Shown here in pieces: positions 1 to 6,447 of a DNA stretch of 9,426 nucleotides (positions within the stretch are counted from its first letter, which is position 1; the number at the start of each line of letters is the position of its first letter). Made by a program: the position numbers and the translations under genes. Origin of the DNA: Flavobacteriales bacterium UBA1112. Lineage in GTDB: Bacteria > Bacteroidota > Bacteroidia > Flavobacteriales_D > Sanyastnellaceae. The DNA lies in NCBI GenBank assembly GCA_002313415.1, contig DCBH01000042.1, forward strand, positions 25,991-35,416, written 5' to 3'. The notes beneath the pieces were generated by a model that was not told the origin of the DNA, ran no database searches, and saw nothing but the letters and a program-made list of their open reading frames with translations.

Positions 1-1433
1 TCCTCAGGGAGTTCACTCATCTCGGCAATGCCACCTGCGTTGTCCGCGATGGGGCCAAAGGCATCAATCGCGAGTTGCATCGCCGTGGTCGCCATCATGG
101 AACATGCTGCAATTGCTACTCCATAGAATCCCGCAAACTCATACGCTGTGTAAATGGCTGCGGCGAAGAGGATGATGGGGCCAAAGGTGGAAATCATGCC
201 TGTCGCTAGTCCTGCGATGATGTTGGTCGCAGCACCTGTCGACGATTGCTGAACGATGTCGAGAACAGGCTTCTTGCCAAGACCCGTGTAATATTCGGTC
301 ATGAAGGAGATTGCACCACCGACCACGAGTCCGACAATGACAGCATAGAAGACGTTCATGGAGCTGAAGGTGCGAGTACCTTCACCAAAGAATTCCATCG
401 TGAGTTCAGCGGGGAGCATGATGTCTACGAGGAAGTAGCATGCGATGGCCGTCAAAACAATGGAACCCCAGTTGCCGCGGTTCAACGCCGCCTGCACTTG
501 GGCTTCCTTGGCGTCGTCGCCGACACGAATCACTTGGGCTCCGAGGATGGAGAACACAATGCCGAGGGCAGAAATCACAAGCGGCAACAAAATCGTGGAC
601 ATGCCACCGAAGTTGTCGGAGATGCTTCCACCCATGTCGCTGATGACGTAGTTTCCGAGCACCATGGCCGCCAAAACCGTGGCGACATAAGAGCCAAACA
701 AATCGGCTCCCATACCCGCTACGTCCCCGACATTGTCCCCGACGTTGTCAGCGATGGTTGCGGGGTTGCGGGGGTCGTCCTCAGGAATGCCTGCTTCCAC
801 CTTGCCGACGAGGTCAGCTCCGACATCCGCGGCTTTGGTGTAAATGCCGCCACCTACGCGGGCAAACAACGCAATGCTTTCTGCACCGAGTGAGAAGCCA
901 GCAAGAGCTTCAAGAATGACGGTCATTTGGTCTACAGAAGTTGGGCCTTCGCCGCCACCCATCCAACTGAGAAGGAGAATGAAGAGGGCACTCAGTCCGA
1001 AAACTGCGAGGCCAGCAACACCGAGCCCCATCACCATGCCTCCAGTGAAGGAGACTTTGAGGCCTTCACTCAAACTCGTCCTCGCTGCTTGGGTCGTGCG
1101 GACATTGGCCTGGGTTGCGATGCGCATGCCAATGTTGCCTGCGAGTGCAGAGAACACGGCACCAATGACAAATGCGACTACAATGAACCAGTGAGTCGTT
1201 TCAATCATGGACGATACGAGGCCCAACAAGGCGCCTGCAATGACCACGAAAACCGCAAGGATGCGGTACTCCGCACTCAAGAATGCCAGTGCACCTTCAT
1301 GAATGTGCTGGGCGATTTCGCTCATTCGAGCTTCGCCGGCACTTTGCTTGCGCACCCAAGCGGCTTGAATGGCCATGACAATGAGGCCTACGATGGCCAA
1401 ACCTGGTACGAGGTAAAGCAGTGATTGCTGCAT
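1..1433 (-). CDS. hppA: Membrane-bound K+-dependent proton-pumping pyrophosphatase, C-terminus cut by window edge
   Basis: This integral membrane enzyme hydrolyses pyrophosphate and uses the energy to pump ions across the inner membrane. About 477 residues are visible from the ATG at 1431-1433; the remaining third lies outside the window. Several hydrophobic helices start at the N-terminus (LLYLVPGLAIVGLIVM). Catalytic motifs are intact: DVGADLVGKVE (203-213), the Asp-rich DNVGDNVGD (229-237) and FGPIADNAGGIAEM (459-472). The glutamate that Na+-PPases carry three residues after the helix-6 Asp is Gly247 here, and the alternative position used in plant H+-PPases is Ala251. Instead Glu185 lies seven residues before Arg192 in helix 5, the pattern I recall for Flavobacterium johnsoniae-type K+-dependent H+-PPases. 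The Ala/Lys site that decides K+ dependence is beyond the window, so that part is inferred from the subfamily. It lies 65 nt downstream of pdhB; no Shine-Dalgarno is seen. Confidence 0.96.
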   Translation of the reverse strand, partial: MQQSLLYLVPGLAIVGLIVMAIQAAWVRKQSAGEARMSEIAQHIHEGALAFLSAEYRILAVFVVIAGALLGLVSSMIETTHWFIVVAFVIGAVFSALAGNIGMRIATQANVRTTQAARTSLSEGLKVSFTGGMVMGLGVAGLAVFGLSALFILLLSWMGGGEGPTSVDQMTVILEALAGFSLGAESIALFARVGGGIYTKAADVGADLVGKVEAGIPEDDPRNPATIADNVGDNVGDVAGMGADLFGSYVATVLAAMVLGNYVISDMGGSISDNFGGMSTILLPLVISALGIVFSILGAQVIRVGDDAKEAQVQAALNRGNWGSIVLTAIACYFLVDIMLPAELTMEFFGEGTRTFSSMNVFYAVIVGLVVGGAISFMTEYYTGLGKKPVLDIVQQSSTGAATNIIAGLATGMISTFGPIILFAAAIYTAYEFAGFYGVAIAACSMMATTAMQLAIDAFGPIADNAGGIAEMSELPE

Positions 1434-1498
1434 GATTCTGTGATTGAGGGGCGCGCGATTCGGCCCAGATGATCTAAGGTTATTTTTCTAAAGACGGT

Positions 1499-2479
1499 TT
1501 ACGCAACGTAAGCTACGTCTTTGCAGGCTTCTACAATGTCTTTGACTTGGGGAAGCGCTTCTTCGATGAGACTCGTTGAGAATGCGAAGGGAGTGTCACT
1601 TTGACAGAGGCGACGCACAGGTGCATCGAGGTGGTCAAACGCGTGACGCTGAACGCGATACGTAATTTCTGTTGCGATGGATGCCACCGGAAAGCTTTCT
1701 TCAACAATCACCAAACGATTCGTTTTTTTGATGCTTTCAACTATTGTGTCCAAATCCAAGGGGCGGATTGTGACCAAGTCAATGATTTCAGCTTCAATGC
1801 CTTCTTTGGCCAATTGGTCTGCGGCTGAATGGACGTCCTTTAGGATTTTACCGAAGGAGACAATGGTGACGTCTTTGCCTTTGCGACGGACATTTGCCTT
1901 GCCAATGGGCACGAGGAATTCTCCTTCAGGAATCATGCCTTTGTCGCCGTACATCTTCTCCGATTCCATGACAAGAACTGGATCGTTGTCACGAATGGCC
2001 GACTTGAGCAATCCCTTGCCTTCATACGGCGTGAAAGGCGTGACCACTTTCAAGCCAGGCATTGAAGCGTATAGACTCTCGTAACTCTGACTGTGCGTCG
2101 CAGCGAGTTGTCCAGCAGTTCCGTTGGGTCCGCGAAACACGATGGGAACTGAGAATTGGCCTCCACTCATCTGAAGCATCTTAGAGGCGTGATTGATAAT
2201 TTGGTCTGAAGCCAATACTGCGAAGTTCCAAGTCATGTACTCTACAATGGGGCGAAGGCCATTCATGGCTGCTCCGACGGCGATGGCGCTGAATCCGAGC
2301 TCCGCTATGGGCGTATCGATCACCCTCTCGGGACCGAATTCGTCCAACATCCCTTTCGAGGCTTTGTACGCTCCATTGTACTCAGCAACCTCCTCACCTA
2401 GGAGGAACACCGAGTCATCTCGACGCATTTCTTCACTCATGGCCTCGGCGACGGCTTCTCTAAAAGTGACTTCACGCAT
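1499..2479 (-). CDS. pdhB: Pyruvate dehydrogenase complex E1 component, beta subunit
   Basis: With the E1 alpha subunit (not in this window), this cytoplasmic protein decarboxylates pyruvate using thiamine diphosphate and passes the acetyl group to the E2 lipoyl domain, making acetyl-CoA. The 326-residue length is normal for a stand-alone E1 beta. The N-terminal pyrimidine-binding domain contains GEEVAEYNGAYKASKGM (28-44), the cofactor-activating Glu60 in IAELGF, and the active-site His129 in THSQS. The C-terminal transketolase domain begins near residue 195 and carries EIIDLVTIRPLDLDTI (231-246) and VIVEESFP (257-264). The ATG at 2477-2479 gives the usual MxEVTFREA N-terminus and sits 21 nt after a TACCTTTG box. 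It is transcribed away from etfB. A branched-chain 2-oxoacid E1 beta is the main alternative, but the GAYKASKGM and EYMTWNFA segments favour pyruvate dehydrogenase. Confidence 0.95.
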   Translation of the reverse strand: MREVTFREAVAEAMSEEMRRDDSVFLLGEEVAEYNGAYKASKGMLDEFGPERVIDTPIAELGFSAIAVGAAMNGLRPIVEYMTWNFAVLASDQIINHASKMLQMSGGQFSVPIVFRGPNGTAGQLAATHSQSYESLYASMPGLKVVTPFTPYEGKGLLKSAIRDNDPVLVMESEKMYGDKGMIPEGEFLVPIGKANVRRKGKDVTIVSFGKILKDVHSAADQLAKEGIEAEIIDLVTIRPLDLDTIVESIKKTNRLVIVEESFPVASIATEITYRVQRHAFDHLDAPVRRLCQSDTPFAFSTSLIEEALPQVKDIVEACKDVAYVA

Positions 2480-2500
2480 GTTTCATTCCGCTTTGGGCCG

Positions 2501-2527
2501 CAAAGGTAATTCATTAACCCATGCCAA
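2501..2527 (-). promoter_or_regulatory. Bacteroidota-type promoter for pdhB
   Basis: On the minus strand TACCTTTG (2508 down to 2501) matches the Bacteroidota -7 consensus TAnnTTTG exactly. A TTG (2527 down to 2525) lies 16 nt upstream of it, one short of the usual 17-23 nt spacing for the -33 element. The predicted RNA start gives a leader of about 15-18 nt before the pdhB ATG. hppA, downstream of pdhB, may be read from the same promoter because no good box is seen in the 65 nt between them. Confidence 0.6.
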
Positions 2528-2605
2528 GATGAAAAGAGAAATTGGGATGCCATCAAGCTCTGTCAAATGACCTTTTCAAGGGACTTCGAATCATCCTTGC
2601 TGACG

Positions 2606-2613
2606 TACCTTTG
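2606..2613 (+). promoter_or_regulatory. Bacteroidota-type -7 box for the etfBA operon
   Basis: TACCTTTG is an exact TAnnTTTG match, identical to the pdhB box on the other strand about 100 bp away. The -33 region is weak: only a TTC at 2585-2587 (18 nt spacer) approximates TTG. The implied leader before the etfB start is roughly 45 nt, ending in an A-rich stretch (AATAAAAAATG) rather than a Shine-Dalgarno. Confidence 0.55.
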
Positions 2614-2666
2614 AAGTCATCTAGATGCCCCTTCATTTTGGCTTCTCGACCCAATAAAAAATGACC

Positions 2667-3407
2667 ATGAAATTTCTCGTTTGCATTAGCAAAGCTCCGG
2701 ACACCACGAGCCGGATTGCCTTTACGGAAGGCGACACAAAATTTGATTCCAATGGTGTGCAATTTATTGTGAATCCCTATGACGAATGGTACGCTTTGGT
2801 GCGTGCGCTTGAACTGAAAGAGCAACACGGAGGCACCGTCACGACAGTGACAGTTGGAGAAGCCGATTGTGACCCTGTCATTCGCAAGGCTCTAGCCATT
2901 GGTGCTGATGATGCTGTCCGAATCGACGCACAGCCTCAGGATGCCCTGCATGTGGCGTCGTTGATTGCGAACCATGCCAAGGATGCGGGCTACGACGTCA
3001 TTCTTTGTGGAAAGGAGACCATTGATCACAATGGATCTGTGGTGGGGGGCATGGTCGCAGAGATGCTTGATTTGGCATACATCTCGTTGGCAATCACACT
3101 CGATTTGGAAGGTGGAAAAGCTCATGCCAAGCGAGAAGCGAGCGGTGGTTTGGAAACAGTCGAGGCAACAATGCCTGTAGTGGTGAGCGCGGCGAAGGGC
3201 ATGGCTGAACAACGCATCCCCAACATGCGAGGCATTATGGCTGCTCGCACCAAGCCGCTGAATGTTGAGGCCCCTGAGGGGGGCACTCTAGGTACGACGG
3301 TATCTAGATTTGAGATGCCGCCAGCGAAAGGAGATTGTAAAATGGTCTCGGCGGACCAACCAGAAGAACTCATTCGTTTGTTACGCGAAGAAGCTAAAGT
3401 CCTTTAA
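2667..3407 (+). CDS. etfB: Electron transfer flavoprotein, beta subunit
   Basis: This is the AMP-binding subunit of the soluble EtfAB heterodimer, which takes electrons from acyl-CoA dehydrogenases and related flavoenzymes and passes them to the quinone pool through an ETF:quinone oxidoreductase. The 246 residues show the family N-terminus MKFLVCISKAPDTTSRI, VNPYDEWYALVRALELKE (35-52), RKALAIGADDAVRI (73-86), and the adenosine-binding segment CGKETIDHNGSVVGGMVAE (114-132). The ETF-beta signature region KREASGGLETVEATMP (155-170) is followed by IPNMRGIMAARTKPL (184-198). An in-frame ATG at 2661 would add only Met-Thr; the start at 2667 is chosen because homologues begin MK-(I/F)-LVCIS. etfA follows after 19 nt, so both subunits are almost certainly cotranscribed. 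Confidence 0.95.
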   Translation: MKFLVCISKAPDTTSRIAFTEGDTKFDSNGVQFIVNPYDEWYALVRALELKEQHGGTVTTVTVGEADCDPVIRKALAIGADDAVRIDAQPQDALHVASLIANHAKDAGYDVILCGKETIDHNGSVVGGMVAEMLDLAYISLAITLDLEGGKAHAKREASGGLETVEATMPVVVSAAKGMAEQRIPNMRGIMAARTKPLNVEAPEGGTLGTTVSRFEMPPAKGDCKMVSADQPEELIRLLREEAKVL

Positions 3408-3426
3408 AATCCATAAATTGAAAGAC

Positions 3427-4356
3427 ATGAATTGTTTGGCATTTGTTCCTACAAAAAATGGTCAAGCCACCAAGGCTGGGCTTGAGGCACTGTCCTACGC
3501 AAAGAGATGTGGGGCGACAGTGACCGCTTTGATGATTGGCGAATTGAATGGAGATGGCGGTGCAGGCGCTGCGGGTGCATCGAAGGTGCTTCACATTGAG
3601 GAGCATCTCCAAGATGAGGGTCAAATCGCACGTGCGGTTGCTGCAGCAGCAGACTCTGAGGGCGCCACACTTGTGGTTGCTCCACACGACCACCAAGGAA
3701 GAGCTGTGGCTCCTCGAGTTGCCGTGCGCATGGGGGCCGGCATGGTGCCTGGTGTGACGGGAGTCATTGAAGGGTCTGAGGTGAAAAAAAATGTATTTAG
3801 CGGTAAAGCCATGGCCCACATCCAACTGAGCGCTGGAAAGAATGTACTGACCACTACTCCGAACGCCTTTGGAGTGGATTCCGATGGATCAACAGCTGCC
3901 GTAGAAGCTTTTGCTGCGGATCTGGGAGAGGCGCGCCTTGTAGTCAAAGGATACGAGGCCTCAAGCGAAGACGGTTCCATACCCCTACCCGAGGCCTCTC
4001 GAGTGGTGTCCGCGGGTCGTGGATTGAAAGGTCCTGAACATTGGGGAATAGTTGAAGAACTCGCACAAACCATTCAAGCGACGATGGCCTGCAGCCGACC
4101 TGTGAGCGACATGGGGTGGAGACCACACCACGAGCACGTTGGACAAACGGGCATCACCATTCGTCCCGACCTTTACATCGCTGCAGGTATTTCGGGCGCC
4201 ATTCAACATTTGGCTGGTGTGAACCAGAGCAAAGTGATCGTGGCGATCAACACCGATCCCGAAGCCCCGCTTTTCAAAGCTGCCGACTATGGAATTGTGG
4301 GCGATGCTTTTGAAGTTTTGCCCCAGTTGACTGAGGCGATAAAAACGATGGACTGA
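3427..4356 (+). CDS. etfA: Electron transfer flavoprotein, alpha subunit
   Basis: This is the FAD-binding subunit of the EtfAB electron carrier. It is 309 residues long, normal for the family. The N-terminal alpha/beta domain (about 1-190) includes SGKAMAHIQLSAGKNVLTTTPNAF. The C-terminal FAD domain has AGRGLKGPEHW (196-206), the conserved Arg224 in CSRPVSDMGW, the GQTG loop (239-242), GISGAIQHLAG (254-264) and ADYGIVGDAFEVLP (286-299). The ATG at 3427 gives the family start MNCLAFVPTKNG; reading further upstream to 3310 would overlap etfB and add a non-homologous basic stretch. One unusual residue is Thr276 in VAINTDPEAP, where Lys is typical in the family. Spacing of 19 nt from etfB and 22 nt to the next gene supports one operon. 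No Shine-Dalgarno precedes the start. Confidence 0.95.
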   Translation: MNCLAFVPTKNGQATKAGLEALSYAKRCGATVTALMIGELNGDGGAGAAGASKVLHIEEHLQDEGQIARAVAAAADSEGATLVVAPHDHQGRAVAPRVAVRMGAGMVPGVTGVIEGSEVKKNVFSGKAMAHIQLSAGKNVLTTTPNAFGVDSDGSTAAVEAFAADLGEARLVVKGYEASSEDGSIPLPEASRVVSAGRGLKGPEHWGIVEELAQTIQATMACSRPVSDMGWRPHHEHVGQTGITIRPDLYIAAGISGAIQHLAGVNQSKVIVAINTDPEAPLFKAADYGIVGDAFEVLPQLTEAIKTMD

Positions 4357-4378
4357 GTTTAAACCACCTCGCATCCTG

Positions 4379-4951
4379 ATGAAAAAAATCGACCTCGAAA
4401 TCTTGGACATTCGCTTGAGCGGTTCATCTTCTGGAGCGTATGCACTCGTTTTGGGTGAAGTCAAAGGGAAGCGCAAATTGCCCATCGTCATCGGTGGAGC
4501 TGAAGCACAATCCATTGCCATAGAGTTGGAGAACATGAGGCCGAGCCGTCCATTGACCCACGATCTGATGAAAAATACGCTGACGGCATTTGGCATGGAG
4601 GCGACCGAAGTGCTCATTCACAAAATGATGGAGGGCATCTTTTACGCGCAATTGACGGTAACTGATGGAATTCGTGAAGAGCAAATCGACGCTCGTTCTT
4701 CGGATGCGGTTGCCATGGCGGTTCGATTTGGATGTCCCATACGCTGCAGCCAGCAAGTGATGGATGAAGCAGGTGTTCATTTGGAAGGTTCAGAAAGTGC
4801 AACGCAAGGCGAAGAGATAGATTCGTCAACCAAGCCAAAGTCATCTAAGAAGGAATCGTTGAAAGACTTGCAACGTCAACTCGATCAGGCAATCGCCACC
4901 GAGAATTATGAATTGGCGTCTGAAATTAAAAAGCGCATCGACGAGCGTTAG
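4379..4951 (+). CDS. Bifunctional nuclease family (DUF151/BFN) protein with C-terminal UVR motif
   Basis: The protein has 190 residues. Residues 1-135 form a BFN/DUF151 domain: the start MKKIDLEILDIRLSGSSSGAYALVL is followed by LPIVIGGAEAQSIAIELE (34-51), RPLTHDLMKNTL (57-68), then DARSSDAVAMAVRFGCPI (104-121). A polar, probably flexible linker (about 137-158) leads to a UVR-type helical hairpin (159-190) with LQRQLDQAIATENYELASEIKKRI, the motif by which UvrB and UvrC interact and which also occurs in unrelated proteins. The family name comes from plant proteins reported to have DNase and RNase activity; nuclease activity in bacterial members is not established, and no catalytic site can be assigned from sequence alone. 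It lies 22 nt downstream of etfA. As I recall, this etfB-etfA-BFN order is common in Bacteroidota, so the position is conserved although the functional link is unknown. Confidence 0.9.
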   Translation: MKKIDLEILDIRLSGSSSGAYALVLGEVKGKRKLPIVIGGAEAQSIAIELENMRPSRPLTHDLMKNTLTAFGMEATEVLIHKMMEGIFYAQLTVTDGIREEQIDARSSDAVAMAVRFGCPIRCSQQVMDEAGVHLEGSESATQGEEIDSSTKPKSSKKESLKDLQRQLDQAIATENYELASEIKKRIDER

Positions 4952-4968
4952 GTGCTAGTTCTTCTTAT

Positions 4969-5001
4969 TTGTGTCACGCTGGACGAGGGGCAGTATCTTC
5001 G
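4969..5001 (+). promoter_or_regulatory. Candidate promoter for purE with box four bases from the start codon
   Basis: TTG at 4969-4971 (part of TTTG) and TATCTTCG at 4994-5001 are separated by 22 nt, fitting the Bacteroidota pattern TTG-N17-23-TAnnTTTG with a single mismatch in the -7 box. The box ends four bases before the purE ATG, so RNA would begin at or just before the start codon. This sits in the 54-nt gap after the BFN gene and suggests purE can be transcribed independently of etfBA. Confidence 0.5.
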
Positions 5002-5005
5002 TGGC

Positions 5006-5506
5006 ATGAACAAAACGGTAGGCATCATCATGGGCAGTGCAAGTGACTTGCCTGTTATGGAAAGCGCTCAACGAGTTCTCCGTGAATTGGATGTAGCATC
5101 AGAAATGACAGTGGTCTCAGCACACCGAACGCCCGAACGCATGGTGGAGTACGCCCGCGGCGCGGCTGACAAAGGGATTGGTGTCATCATCGCAGGTGCT
5201 GGCGGGGCTGCTCACCTTCCTGGGATGACGGCATCTCTTACTTCATTGCCAGTCATTGGCGTTCCCATTAAGAGTCGCAACAGCATTGATGGTTGGGATT
5301 CGATACTAAGCATTCTTCAAATGCCTTCTGGCGTTCCAGTAGCCACGGTGGCTCTCGATGGGGGTACGAATGCGGGCATTTTGGCCGCCCAAATCTTAGG
5401 TGCGTCTGACAACGCGCTTCGCTTGCGAATCGAAACATACAAGAAAGGATTGCAAGACAAAGTCCTGGAATCCATTGCAGCTGTGGAATCTCACGAGACC
5501 AGGTGA
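5006..5506 (+). CDS. purE: N5-carboxyaminoimidazole ribonucleotide mutase (class I PurE)
   Basis: This enzyme converts N5-carboxyaminoimidazole ribonucleotide to 4-carboxy-5-aminoimidazole ribonucleotide in de novo purine synthesis. The protein has 166 residues, close to other class I enzymes that form octamers. Family motifs are clear: the phosphate-binding loop MGSASDLPVM (9-18), the catalytic His40 in SAHRTPERM, IAGAGGAAHLPGM (around residues 67-79), then GVPIKSRNSIDGWDSILSI and QMPSGVPVATVALDGGTNA. The ATG at 5006 is chosen over an upstream GTG at 4952: the extra 18 residues are unlike any PurE, and a promoter-like element occupies that region. The partner purK is not adjacent. The stop codon overlaps the next start as TGATG, so translation of the two genes is likely coupled. 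Confidence 0.96.
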   Translation: MNKTVGIIMGSASDLPVMESAQRVLRELDVASEMTVVSAHRTPERMVEYARGAADKGIGVIIAGAGGAAHLPGMTASLTSLPVIGVPIKSRNSIDGWDSILSILQMPSGVPVATVALDGGTNAGILAAQILGASDNALRLRIETYKKGLQDKVLESIAAVESHETR

Positions 5507-6411
5507 TGAGTCATCACGTTACTTATCGCCCATCTCATCTCGATTCCAAAATGTTGCATGGATGCCTGCTGGGGGGAATTGCGCCAAGGCCAATTGCATT
5601 TGTGAGTACCGTGGATGGTCGTGGAAGGGTCAATCTCGCACCTTTCAGTTACTTCAACGTGTTTTCGGCGAATCCGCCATTGGTGATTTTTTCTCCGGCT
5701 CGACGGGGAAGAGATGCGACCACCAAGCATACGTGGGACAACGTGAACGAGGTGGGGGAGGTTGTGGTCAACTTGGTCGACCACGCTTTGGTACATGCCT
5801 GCTCGTTGGCAAGCACAGATTATGAAGAAGGCGTGGATGAATTTCTGAAGGCAGGATTGACCCCAATACCATCAGATGTAGTCAAGCCACCTCGGGTTGG
5901 TGAATCTCCGATTCAATTGGAGTGTAGGGTATTGAAGCTAGAATCGCTCGGTGAGCAAGGTGGTGCAGGGCAACTTGTTTTCGCGGAAATTGTGTGCATG
6001 CATTTTCGCGAGGATGTATTGAATGATGAGGGTGTCCCCGATGCCGTAAAATTGGATTTGGTTGGGAGATGTGGCGGTGCTCATTACGTGCGTGCTCACG
6101 GCGATGCACTGTTTACCATACCCAAACCTTTGAGTGCTGTTGGAATGGGCGTGGACGCCTTGCCGGATGACATTCGAACGAGCGTTGTGTTGAATGGAAA
6201 CCATCTCGCCATGTTGGCGGGAGTTGAACACATGCCCGACGAAACGGAGGTCAATGAGCACAAGCTTTTAGAACTTGCTGAGGTTTTTTTAGATCATGAG
6301 GATGAGGGCGCCAAATTGGAGTTGGCCTTGCATCAGATGGCGGCTGATTTGCTCGACAAAGGCATGGTGGATGACGCGTGGAAAACCCTCCTCGCTTTCA
6401 ATGCGGGATAA
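5506..6411 (+). CDS. Flavin reductase-like (FMN-binding split-barrel) family protein with C-terminal extension
   Basis: This 301-residue protein has an N-terminal flavin reductase-like domain (about 15-200) of the DIM6/NTAB type. GGIAPRPIAFVSTVDGRG (23-40) and NLAPFSYFNVFSANPPLV (43-60) are the typical FMN-binding strands; KHTWDNVNEVGEVVVNLV (74-91) continues the barrel. The family binds FMN and includes NAD(P)H:flavin reductases and uncharacterised flavoproteins; the substrate cannot be told from sequence. The last 90 or so residues, beginning VGMGVDALPDDIR (212-224), are helical and acidic, lie outside the core barrel, and as I recall occur in the longer Bacteroidota members. ATG 5506 shares its A with the purE stop; a GTG at 5503 would add one residue. 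No oxygenase partner is encoded nearby, so a supporting role for a two-component monooxygenase is not indicated. Confidence 0.85.
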   Translation: MSHHVTYRPSHLDSKMLHGCLLGGIAPRPIAFVSTVDGRGRVNLAPFSYFNVFSANPPLVIFSPARRGRDATTKHTWDNVNEVGEVVVNLVDHALVHACSLASTDYEEGVDEFLKAGLTPIPSDVVKPPRVGESPIQLECRVLKLESLGEQGGAGQLVFAEIVCMHFREDVLNDEGVPDAVKLDLVGRCGGAHYVRAHGDALFTIPKPLSAVGMGVDALPDDIRTSVVLNGNHLAMLAGVEHMPDETEVNEHKLLELAEVFLDHEDEGAKLELALHQMAADLLDKGMVDDAWKTLLAFNAG

Positions 6412-6435
6412 CGGCGGAAAGTTCGCGCCAAAGCC

Positions 6436-6443
6436 TACCTTTA
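6436..6443 (+). promoter_or_regulatory. -7-like box four bases before the DUF3127 gene
   Basis: TACCTTTA matches the TAnnTTTG consensus except for the last base and resembles the pdhB and etfB boxes. It ends four bases before the ATG at 6448, inside the 36-nt gap after the flavin reductase-like gene. No TTG is found at the expected -33 distance, so this may be weak or fortuitous. Confidence 0.35.
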
Positions 6444-6447
6444 CATT

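Noticed and set aside
715..752. Short tandem similarity (GACATTGTCCCC / GACGTTGTC) within hppA
   Set aside because: It encodes the conserved DNVGDNVGD catalytic motif, so the repeat comes from the protein sequence, not a DNA element.
246..893. Long open frame (215 codons) on the plus strand opposite hppA
   Set aside because: It lies antisense to a strongly conserved membrane pyrophosphatase, and its translation is rich in His, Asp and Glu with no recognisable domain. It is a shadow of the biased codon use of hppA.
1434..1498. Possible promoter or terminator between pdhB and hppA
   Set aside because: On the minus strand TAACCTTAG only loosely resembles TAnnTTTG, and the GGGC/GCCC pairing gives just a 4-bp stem with a 10-nt loop and no U-tract. 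Neither is convincing.
2530..2571. Tiny open frame (13 codons) in the pdhB-etfB intergenic region
   Set aside because: It has no ribosome-binding site, no promoter box in front and no composition suggesting a leader peptide.
3310..3426. Upstream ATG extension of etfA overlapping etfB
   Set aside because: The extra 39 residues are basic and unlike EtfA; they are the out-of-frame reading of the etfB 3' end.
4952..5005. Upstream GTG extension of purE beginning right after the BFN stop codon
   Set aside because: The added 18 residues are not part of any PurE I know, and the region contains a promoter-like TTG-N22-TATCTTCG. The ATG at 5006 starts exactly at the family N-terminus.
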